Below are positions 1 through 5,453 of a DNA stretch of 8,296 nucleotides, piece by piece. The position numbers and the translations under genes are program-made. Position 1 is the first letter of the stretch. Each line of letters starts with the position of its first letter. A model generated the notes under the pieces. That model was not told the origin of the DNA, did not search any database, and worked only from the letters and a program-made list of their open reading frames with translations. The stretch comes from Flavobacteriaceae bacterium. GTDB lineage: Bacteria > Bacteroidota > Bacteroidia > Flavobacteriales > Flavobacteriaceae. Location of the stretch: NCBI GenBank assembly GCA_030633225.1, contig DAOVTF010000072.1, forward strand, positions 1 through 8,296, written 5' to 3'.

Positions 1-274
1 GTAATTCCAATTTCATTAAAGCATCAATTGTTTTTGATGAAGAACTGTAAATATCTAAAATTCTTTTATATGCACTTAACTGAAATTGCTCTCTCGATTT
101 TTTATTAACGTGTGGTGAACGCAATACTGTAAATATTTTCTTATGTGTTGGTAATGGAATTGGACCATTAACTACTGCACCAGTATTTTTTACCGTTTTT
201 ACAATTTTTTCAGCAGATTTATCTACTAGATTATAATCGTAAGACTTTAATTTTATTCTAATTTTTTGACTCAT
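1..274 (-). CDS. rpsJ: 30S ribosomal protein S10 (partial, C-terminus beyond left edge)
   Basis: This is the small-subunit ribosomal protein S10 of the 30S head, which also serves as NusE in transcription antitermination. The 91 residues present begin [12 protein letters not shown] and carry the family core [14 protein letters not shown] (residues 37-50), then [11 protein letters not shown] (53-63) and [11 protein letters not shown] (81-91). The family is about 101-103 residues long, so only about ten C-terminal residues are missing past base 1. Two ATG codons stand in tandem (277-275 and 274-272). I chose the second because flavobacterial S10 proteins usually begin MSQKIRIK; the first would add one methionine. 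The gene follows fusA by 19 bases on the same strand, so it is probably co-transcribed and marks the start of the S10 ribosomal protein operon. There is no Shine-Dalgarno sequence, only an A/T-rich leader, as is usual in this phylum. Confidence 0.97.
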   Translation of the reverse strand, partial: MSQKIRIKLKSYDYNLVDKSAEKIVKTVKNTGAVVNGPIPLPTHKKIFTVLRSPHVNKKSREQFQLSAYKRILDIYSSSSKTIDALMKLEL

Positions 275-293
275 CATTTAAAATTTTAGTAGA

Positions 294-2417
294 TTATCCT
301 TGTGCTTTTTTAATTACTTCTTCAGAAATATGAGAAGGAGTTTTATCATAATGTGAGAACTCCATAGTTGAAGTAGCTCTACCAGATGATAATGTTCTCA
401 AAGTTGTTACATAACCAAACATTTCTGATAAAGGAACATTAGCTTTTACAACTTTAGCTCCATTTCTATCATCCATAGCATTAACTTGACCTCTTCTTCT
501 GTTCAAATCTCCTACAATATCTCCCATATTTTCTTCAGGAGTTACTACTTCTAATTTCATAATTGGCTCAAGAATAACAGCTCCAGCAGCTTTTGCAGCA
601 GCTTTATAACCTAATTTTGCAGCCAATTCAAATGATAATGCATCTGAATCTACAGGGTGAAAAGAACCATCTGATAACTTAACTTTCATGGTGTCCATTT
701 CAAATCCAGCTAGTGGTCCATTTTTCATTGCCATTGCAAATCCTTTTTCAACAGCCGGAATAAATTCTTTTGGAATATTACCCCCTTTAATTGAATTAAC
801 AAATTGCAATCCTGTGCCTTCAAAATCTTCATCAACAGGTCCCATTTCAAATACAATATCACCAAATTTACCACGACCACCAGATTGTTTTTTATATGTC
901 TCTCTGTGTTTTGTAGTTTTAGTTAAATCTTCTTTATATTCTACTTGAGGTTCTCCTTCGTTAACTTCTACTTTAAATTCACGTTTTAAACGATCAATTA
1001 AAACCTCAATATGCAACTCTCCCATTCCTGAGATAATTGTTTGACCTGAAGCTTCATCTGTTCTTACTGTAAATGTCGGGTCTTCTTCTGCTAATTTAGC
1101 AAGACCTACACCTAATTTATCAACATCAGCTTTCGTTTTAGGCTCAATTGCAACCCCAATTACAGGGTCTGGAAAGTCCATACTTTCCAAAACAATAGGA
1201 GCATCTAAAGATGACATTGTATCACCAGTTTTAATATCTTTAAAACCTACAGCTGCACCAATATCTCCTGCCTCAATATAATCGATTGCATTTTGCTTAT
1301 TTGCATGCATTTGGTAAATACGTGAAATTCTCTCTTTTTTACCCGATCTATTATTTAAAATATAAGAACCAGCATCTAATCTACCTGAATAAACTCTAAA
1401 GAAAGCCAAACGACCAACAAAAGGATCGGTAGCAATTTTAAAAGCTAATGCAGCAAAAGGTTCTTTTACTGATGGTTTTCTTGTCTCTTCTTTTTCTGTA
1501 TCAGGGTTCATTCCAATAATAGCATCTTTATCGACTGGCGAAGGCAAGTAACGACAAACAGCATCTAACAAGAACTGAACTCCTTTATTTTTAAAGGCAG
1601 AACCACAAATCATAGGTATGATTGCCATATCCATAACAGCAGCTCTTAAAGCAGCGTGCACTTCATCTTCAGTGATTGAGTCTTCATCTTCCATGAATTT
1701 TTCAAGTAGATTTTCATCATAACTTGCAACTTCTTCAATCAATAAAGCCCTAAACTCACGAGTTTCTTCTTTTAATTCTTCTGGAATATCAATCACTTTA
1801 AATGTAGATCCGTGATTTTCATCATCCCATACAATTGCTCTATTTTTTACTAAATCGATAATTCCTTTAAAGTCTTCTTCTTCACCAATTGGAAGAACGA
1901 TAGGCACAGCATTTGAACCTAACATTTCTTTCACTTGTTTGTTTACTTTTAAGAAATCTGAACCTTGTCGGTCCATTTTATTTACAAAACCAATTCTTGG
2001 CACTTTGTAATTATCAGCCAACCTCCAGTTAGTTTCTGATTGAGGCTCAACACCATCTACAGCGCTAAATAAGAAAACTAAACCATCTAAAACTCTTAAC
2101 GATCTGTTCACCTCTACTGTAAAATCAACGTGACCAGGAGTGTCAATTATATTAAAATGATATCCTTTAGCATCTGCAGTAGGCTCTCCATTTTCTGAAG
2201 GAAACTTCCATGTACATGTAGTTGCAGCCGAAGTAATTGTAATACCTCTTTCTTGCTCCTGCTCCATCCAATCCATAGTTGCGGCACCATCATGCACTTC
2301 TCCTATTTTATGAGAAACTCCTGTATAAAAAAGAATACGTTCTGTAGTTGTGGTTTTACCCGCATCAATATGTGCAGCAATACCAATATTTCTAGTTAAA
2401 CTTAAATCTCTAGCCAT
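294..2417 (-). CDS. fusA: Translation elongation factor G
   Basis: EF-G is the cytoplasmic GTPase that drives translocation of tRNA and mRNA on the ribosome and helps recycle ribosomes with RRF. The 707 residues are full length for the family. All G motifs are intact: P-loop AHIDAGKTT (15-23), switch I RGITI (57-61), DTPGH (92-96), NKMD (146-149) and GSAFKNKG (272-279). Domain II covers roughly 320-400 and domain III roughly 415-490, including [14 protein letters not shown] (463-476). Domain IV, which enters the decoding centre, covers about 491-610; its tip loop is SGGRGKFG (512-519), and H587 in SFHPVDSD matches the tip histidine of E. coli EF-G (H583). Domain V covers about 615-700. The intact GTPase makes this the canonical EF-G, not the GTPase-poor EF-G2 paralogue known in some Bacteroidota. 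The start is 3 bases after the rpsG stop (TAA-GAA-ATG), which suggests translational coupling. Confidence 0.99.
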   Translation of the reverse strand: MARDLSLTRNIGIAAHIDAGKTTTTERILFYTGVSHKIGEVHDGAATMDWMEQEQERGITITSAATTCTWKFPSENGEPTADAKGYHFNIIDTPGHVDFTVEVNRSLRVLDGLVFLFSAVDGVEPQSETNWRLADNYKVPRIGFVNKMDRQGSDFLKVNKQVKEMLGSNAVPIVLPIGEEEDFKGIIDLVKNRAIVWDDENHGSTFKVIDIPEELKEETREFRALLIEEVASYDENLLEKFMEDEDSITEDEVHAALRAAVMDMAIIPMICGSAFKNKGVQFLLDAVCRYLPSPVDKDAIIGMNPDTEKEETRKPSVKEPFAALAFKIATDPFVGRLAFFRVYSGRLDAGSYILNNRSGKKERISRIYQMHANKQNAIDYIEAGDIGAAVGFKDIKTGDTMSSLDAPIVLESMDFPDPVIGVAIEPKTKADVDKLGVGLAKLAEEDPTFTVRTDEASGQTIISGMGELHIEVLIDRLKREFKVEVNEGEPQVEYKEDLTKTTKHRETYKKQSGGRGKFGDIVFEMGPVDEDFEGTGLQFVNSIKGGNIPKEFIPAVEKGFAMAMKNGPLAGFEMDTMKVKLSDGSFHPVDSDALSFELAAKLGYKAAAKAAGAVILEPIMKLEVVTPEENMGDIVGDLNRRRGQVNAMDDRNGAKVVKANVPLSEMFGYVTTLRTLSSGRATSTMEFSHYDKTPSHISEEVIKKAQG

Positions 2418-2420
2418 TTC

Positions 2421-2897
2421 TTAAAATCTAAAATGTGAAAAGGCTTTATTTGCATCTGCCATTTTATGTACATCTACTCTCTTCTTAACTGCAGCTCCTT
2501 CTTCTTTAACAGCTGCAAGTATTTCACCTGCCAAACGTTGCGCCATAGATTTTTCATTTCTCTTACGAGCATATAAAATCATCCATTTAATAGCCATTGA
2601 AATCTTACGATCGGCTCTAATTGGCATAGGAATTTGAAAAGTTGCTCCACCTACTCTACGACTACGTACTTCAACATGAGGCATCACATTTGACAAACCT
2701 TCTTTCCATAATTCTAAAGCCGTTTTCTCTTCGTCTTGTTTTTTCTCTTCTACAATATCCAAAGCATCATAAAATACTTTAAATGCTGTAGATTTTTTAC
2801 CATCTAACATCAAGTTGTTCACAAAACGTGTAGCCAACTGATCGTTAAATTTAGGATCCGGTAAAAGGATTCTCTTTTTTGATAACGTTTTTCTCAT
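2421..2897 (-). CDS. rpsG: 30S ribosomal protein S7
   Basis: S7 is the primary 16S rRNA-binding protein that nucleates assembly of the 30S head and lies near the E-site tRNA. The 158 residues fit the bacterial length range. Recognisable segments are the N-terminal [16 protein letters not shown], the helix [11 protein letters not shown] (about 42-52), and the family signature around [20 protein letters not shown] (about 71-90). A basic C-terminal part contains [16 protein letters not shown] and ends [10 protein letters not shown]. The gene lies between rpsL and fusA in the usual str order, 25 bases after rpsL and 3 bases before fusA. In E. coli, S7 represses the operon by binding a structured intercistronic region of about 100 bases between rpsL and rpsG. 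The 25-base gap here leaves no room for that operator, so regulation must differ. Confidence 0.98.
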   Translation of the reverse strand: MRKTLSKKRILLPDPKFNDQLATRFVNNLMLDGKKSTAFKVFYDALDIVEEKKQDEEKTALELWKEGLSNVMPHVEVRSRRVGGATFQIPMPIRADRKISMAIKWMILYARKRNEKSMAQRLAGEILAAVKEEGAAVKKRVDVHKMADANKAFSHFRF

Positions 2898-2908
2898 TGT
2901 TCTTTACA

Positions 2909-2920
2909 TTAAAGCTTTAA
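2909..2920. repeat. 12-base perfect palindrome in the rpsL-rpsG gap
   Basis: TTAAAGCTTTAA reads the same on both strands and fills about half of the 25-base space between rpsL and rpsG. Without a loop it cannot form a full hairpin in RNA, and AT-rich palindromes of this size arise easily by chance. It is recorded because it is the only structured element where E. coli keeps its S7 operator. Confidence 0.35.
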
Positions 2921-2922
2921 AA

Positions 2923-3297
2923 TTATTTTTTTGGACGTTTTGTTCCGTATTTTGAACGGCGTTGTGTTCGTCCTTCAACTCCAGCTGTATCTAATGCACC
3001 ACGAACAATGTGGTATTTTACACCTGGCAAATCTTTTACTCTTCCACCTCTAACCAATACTATCGAATGTTCTTGTAAATTATGTCCTTCTCCTGGAATG
3101 TATGCATTTACCTCATTACCATTTGTCAACCTTACCCTTGCTACTTTTCGCATAGCTGAATTAGGTTTTTTTGGTGTTGTAGTGTAAACACGAGTACAAA
3201 CTCCACGACGTTGGGGACATGAATTCAAAGCAGCCGATTTGTTCTTCTTGGTTGTTTTGGTTCTTCCTTTTCGTACTAATTGTTGAATAGTTGGCAT
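2923..3297 (-). CDS. rpsL: 30S ribosomal protein S12
   Basis: S12 sits at the 30S decoding centre and controls accuracy; it is the classic streptomycin-resistance protein. The 124 residues match the E. coli protein in length and numbering. The loop [19 protein letters not shown] begins at residue 39, with K43 intact, and [20 protein letters not shown] begins at residue 84, with K88 intact. Neither classic streptomycin-resistance position is substituted, so the protein is of sensitive type. D89 is the aspartate that RimO methylthiolates in E. coli. The C-terminus ends [11 protein letters not shown], as usual. This is the first gene of the minus-strand operon. Its leader is A/T-rich without a Shine-Dalgarno sequence, and a good Bacteroidota promoter lies upstream at 3352-3382. 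Confidence 0.99.
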   Translation of the reverse strand: MPTIQQLVRKGRTKTTKKNKSAALNSCPQRRGVCTRVYTTTPKKPNSAMRKVARVRLTNGNEVNAYIPGEGHNLQEHSIVLVRGGRVKDLPGVKYHIVRGALDTAGVEGRTQRRSKYGTKRPKK

Positions 3298-3326
3298 ACT
3301 ATTATTTAATTAAATTAAATTTTTTT

Positions 3327-3350
3327 AAACTCTCTATTTTTTAAGAGTTT
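3327..3350. repeat. 7-bp inverted repeat at the predicted start of the rpsL transcript
   Basis: AAACTCT (3327-3333) and AGAGTTT (3344-3350) are perfect inverted copies around a 10-base A/T spacer. The repeat lies directly downstream of the -7 box. It could be an operator dyad over the start site or, if transcription begins at its upstream edge, a small hairpin at the very 5' end of the mRNA. Function is unproven. Confidence 0.4.
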
Positions 3351-3351
3351 G

Positions 3352-3382
3352 CAAATGTATAACTTTTTTATTGTTATTCAAA
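3352..3382 (-). promoter_or_regulatory. Bacteroidota-type promoter for the rpsL-rpsG-fusA-rpsJ operon
   Basis: On the minus strand, TTTG (3382-3379) is followed after exactly 19 bases by TACATTTG (3359-3352). This fits the -33 TTTG and -7 TAnnTTTG elements established for the primary sigma factor of Bacteroides and Flavobacterium, with typical spacing. The transcript would begin around 3345-3348, giving a 5' leader of about 50 bases before the rpsL ATG. Both boxes match fully, as expected for a strong ribosomal-protein promoter. The start site is inferred. Confidence 0.75.
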
Positions 3383-3480
3383 TTATAAATCATTGTATTT
3401 TAAAGCAAAATCACGTAAGGAAAAAGAAATTTTTGAAAATGAAAAAGTTTGAAAATAAAAAAGTTTAACAATAAATGGGG

Positions 3481-3497
3481 TCTTGTCATTTACAAGA
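3481..3497. repeat. Short inverted repeat TCTTGT-CATTT-ACAAGA
   Basis: A perfect 6-bp stem with a 5-base loop lies in the divergent spacer. No T-run follows on either strand, so it does not look like an intrinsic terminator. It could be a small regulator-binding dyad or a chance structure. Confidence 0.3.
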
Positions 3498-3600
3498 AGA
3501 TTAAAACAACTAAAAAAGCCTTATTGATTAGAAAAACGAGAACAATCCAATTTGATTTCTACTAAAATAACATGATATTTACACACTAAAAAATTGTGAG

Positions 3601-5295
3601 TTGAAAGTAAATTTTACACCATATATATATATAGTCTTTTTTTTACTAAAAACATCTAGTTGTTATGCACAAGAATTTCAGCTTAAAGCTATTTCTAAAA
3701 ACAAAGAAAACAACAAAACATTTAACGAATTAGTTTATGAAAAAAATCACCCATCAAAAAAAAGTATCGCTCTTGAAACAGATTCGATTCTAATCCAATT
3801 AGAACATAAAGGATTTTTAAGTGTGTCTTTAGATACTCTTTTGCATATTAAACAAGAATATACAGCACAGTTTATACTTGGAACTCAAACAAAATGGTTA
3901 AAAATTTATTATAATAACATTCCATATAAAATTCTTAATAAAAAGACCCTTGAGCAGGTTTCAGTTAATGTTAAGGATAATTATTTTGAAATTCCGTTTT
4001 CTGACATTTCTAATTCTCTACAATTTATTGCTGATAATTTTGAAGAGAATGGAAACTCATTTGTTAAAATTTCATTAGACCATATTTATTTAGAAAGTGA
4101 TACTGCTTTTGCAAACTTAAATATTGAAGAAACTCAAATCCGAACTATTGATAAGGTTATTATAAAAGGATATGAGAATTTTCCAAAAAACTTTATTTCT
4201 CATGAGCTAAACCTTAAAACTGGCTCCACATTTAATAAAGAAAAATTAGAATATGCCTCAACTGCAATTAACCACATCTCTTTTGTTGAAGAACAAAAAC
4301 CTGCTGAAGTTTTATTCACAAATGATTCTACTTATATTTATCTATATTTAAAAAAGAAAAGATCTAATAAGTTTGATGGGGTTTTGGGTTTTGCTTCAAA
4401 AGAAGAAAAAAGTGGACTTGAATTTAACGGATATCTCGACTTAGAATTTAATAACATTTTTAATAGCGGAGAAAGCTTATCATTATTTTGGAAGAACAAT
4501 GGAAATGACAGTCAACGTTTTTATATAAGTGCCGAGACTCCATATATATTTAATCTACCAATAATTCCTAAAGTTAACTTTGAACTATATAGGCAGGACT
4601 CTACTTTTAGTAATGTGAATACATCTGTTGACATAAGTTATTCTCTAAACAAAAAAGGTAAAATTTCGGCAGCTTTTAATACCGAAAGCTCAACAAATTT
4701 ACTAAAAAGTCAAACTGCAAATGTAAAAACCTTTAAAAATGTGTTTTACGGTGCATCTTATAATTATGAAAAATTAGTGAACGATAATTTATTTTCTATA
4801 CGATTCAGATTAGATTTTAGTTCATTTTTGGGATCTCGTAAAATTGAAGATATTAAAACTAATCAATCTAAATTTCTTATATCAGCCAATTATTTATTTC
4901 CAATAAATAAAAGAAATTATCTTTTTTTACAAAACCAAAGTGCCATTTTAAATTCCGAAAATTTTGTTATTAATGAGTTATTTAGAATTGGAGGAACAAA
5001 CAACATTAGAGGTGTTAATGAAGAAAGCATATTAGCAACTGGTTACAGTGTCTTTAATTTAGAATATAGGTATAGACCAACTTTATCTAGTTTTATATAC
5101 ACAATAACCGATTTTTCATACATTCAAGATGATTATTCAGATAAAAAAACTAATATTTTCAGTTTAGGCTTGGGCTATGCTTTCTTTACAAAAATTGGCT
5201 TATTAAACCTTAGTTACGCTATTGGTAAGTTCGATGACAATAAGTTTGAATTTGATAATTCAAAGCTTCATGTTAAAATTATAAGTTTCTTTTAA
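3601..5295 (+). CDS. Omp85-superfamily outer-membrane protein, TamA/BamA-like, TTG start
   Basis: This is a predicted outer-membrane barrel protein with periplasmic POTRA domains, of the superfamily that inserts or exports proteins at the outer membrane. Residues 1-23 form a signal peptide (MKVNF, hydrophobic YIYIVFFLL, then SSCYA before QEF). Three POTRA-like units follow: about 54-110 (DSILIQLEHKGFLSVSL), about 128-185 (SLQFIADNFEENGNSFVKI) and about 184-255 (IDKVIIKGYENFPKNFISH to TYIYLYLKKK). The barrel runs from about 258 to 564. FRIGGTNNIRGVNEES (461-476) resembles the conserved Omp85 loop-6 motif (RGG...RGF/Y), though the position after RG is V. The protein ends ISFF, with the terminal aromatic typical of barrels. 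Length (564) and three POTRAs resemble TamA (577 residues in E. coli) more than BamA (about 800, five POTRAs). The start is TTG: the upstream in-frame stop is at 3568-3570 and no in-frame ATG exists anywhere, so the mature protein has no methionine. A lipoprotein signal at C21 (TamL-like) is a weaker alternative. The client and exact role are unknown. Confidence 0.85.
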   Translation: MKVNFTPYIYIVFFLLKTSSCYAQEFQLKAISKNKENNKTFNELVYEKNHPSKKSIALETDSILIQLEHKGFLSVSLDTLLHIKQEYTAQFILGTQTKWLKIYYNNIPYKILNKKTLEQVSVNVKDNYFEIPFSDISNSLQFIADNFEENGNSFVKISLDHIYLESDTAFANLNIEETQIRTIDKVIIKGYENFPKNFISHELNLKTGSTFNKEKLEYASTAINHISFVEEQKPAEVLFTNDSTYIYLYLKKKRSNKFDGVLGFASKEEKSGLEFNGYLDLEFNNIFNSGESLSLFWKNNGNDSQRFYISAETPYIFNLPIIPKVNFELYRQDSTFSNVNTSVDISYSLNKKGKISAAFNTESSTNLLKSQTANVKTFKNVFYGASYNYEKLVNDNLFSIRFRLDFSSFLGSRKIEDIKTNQSKFLISANYLFPINKRNYLFLQNQSAILNSENFVINELFRIGGTNNIRGVNEESILATGYSVFNLEYRYRPTLSSFIYTITDFSYIQDDYSDKKTNIFSLGLGYAFFTKIGLLNLSYAIGKFDDNKFEFDNSKLHVKIISFF

Positions 5296-5305
5296 CAACA
5301 ACGCA

Positions 5306-5324
5306 ACCAAACAAAGCCTTTGGT
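5306..5324 (+). terminator. Possible weak terminator hairpin after the Omp85-family gene
   Basis: ACCAAA (5306-5311) and TTTGGT (5319-5324) can pair around a 7-base loop, 11 bases after the stop codon. The stem is short and there is no clean U-run directly behind it, so termination here would be inefficient at best. If it does not terminate, some transcripts may read into the SusC gene. Confidence 0.25.
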
Positions 5325-5364
5325 ATCATACTTTTGAAAACGCTTTTTGTCTTAACAATTTTTT

Positions 5365-5413
5365 AACTTTTTTTTAATTTATTATGTTAAAAAGTTGGTT
5401 AATTAACTTTTTA
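5365..5413. repeat. Three AACTTTTT arms (direct and inverted) upstream of the SusC gene
   Basis: AACTTTTT occurs at 5365-5372 and 5405-5412, and its reverse complement AAAAAGTT at 5389-5396. The last two arms extend to a 9-bp stem (5388-5396 with 5405-5413) around an 8-base loop. The centre also holds the perfect palindrome GTTAATTAAC (5398-5407). The two direct copies sit 40 bases apart within a longer TTAACTTTTT match. This looks like an operator-type dyad overlapping the candidate promoter. A weak AT-rich hairpin or chance in AT-rich DNA are the alternatives. Confidence 0.45.
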
Positions 5414-5425
5414 TTAAGACTTTTG
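5395..5425 (+). promoter_or_regulatory. Candidate Bacteroidota promoter for the SusC gene
   Basis: TTG (5395-5397) is followed after 20 bases by GACTTTTG (5418-5425), which differs from the TAnnTTTG -7 consensus only at its first base. Transcription would start near 5430, giving a short leader of about 20-25 bases. The -33 element lies inside the AACTTTTT dyad, so a protein bound there could block or position RNA polymerase. The perfect TACTTTTG box at 5329-5336 is an alternative, but no TTG lies at the right distance upstream of it. Confidence 0.4.
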
Positions 5426-5453
5426 GCCTAAATTAATTCAAATAATTTATATA

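Larger units (their letters stand above)
3298..3600. other. Divergent intergenic region between rpsL and the Omp85-family gene
   Basis: This 303-base, very AT-rich stretch separates the minus-strand ribosomal operon from the plus-strand outer-membrane genes. It contains the rpsL promoter (3352-3382), an inverted repeat at 3327-3350 near the expected transcript start, a short hairpin at 3481-3497, and a purine-rich stretch (about 3418-3466). No tRNA, small-RNA signature or credible gene was found; the only ATG-initiated frames are nine codons or fewer. No strong promoter for the rightward gene is visible. The nearest candidate is TTTG at 3551-3554 with TATTTACA at 3576-3583 (21-base spacer), which matches the -7 consensus poorly. 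Confidence 0.8.
5296..5453. other. Repeat-rich spacer between the Omp85-family gene and the SusC gene
   Basis: This 158-base AT-rich gap carries a candidate weak terminator (5306-5324), an orphan -7-like box TACTTTTG (5329-5336), several TTAAC motifs in both orientations (5352, 5363, 5386, 5398, 5403), and three AACTTTTT arms (see 5365-5413). The bases directly before the SusC ATG are A/T-rich with no Shine-Dalgarno sequence. The size and content favour the SusC gene having its own promoter over simple co-transcription. Confidence 0.6.

Noticed and set aside
688..948. 86-codon open frame on the plus strand
   Set aside because: It lies wholly antisense inside fusA, which is unambiguous and intact; the peptide has no recognisable domain and is a shadow of the real gene.
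3444..3451. AAAGTTTG as a -7 box for the Omp85-family gene
   Set aside because: One mismatch to TAnnTTTG, but no TTG at the required distance upstream, and it would give a leader of about 145 bases; not convincing.
3442..3466. Direct repeat of AAAAAGTTT (3442-3450 and 3458-3466)
   Set aside because: Low-complexity A-rich sequence in AT-rich DNA; no third copy in the tract, no spacing pattern and no link to a promoter.
3439..3468. Tiny plus-strand frame (MKKFENKKV) that could be a leader peptide
   Set aside because: Nine codons of low-complexity, A-rich sequence with no attenuator structure behind it and more than 130 bases before the next gene; chance is the better explanation.
3475..3504. 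Tiny plus-strand frame (MGSCHLQED)
   Set aside because: Nine codons, no supporting promoter or ribosome-binding signal, and overlaps a short inverted repeat; not supportable as a gene.
3298..3600. Possible tRNA or small RNA gene in the divergent spacer
   Set aside because: No cloverleaf-type pairing, no TTC-type T-loop motif and no strong terminator could be found; the region is better explained as promoters and spacer.
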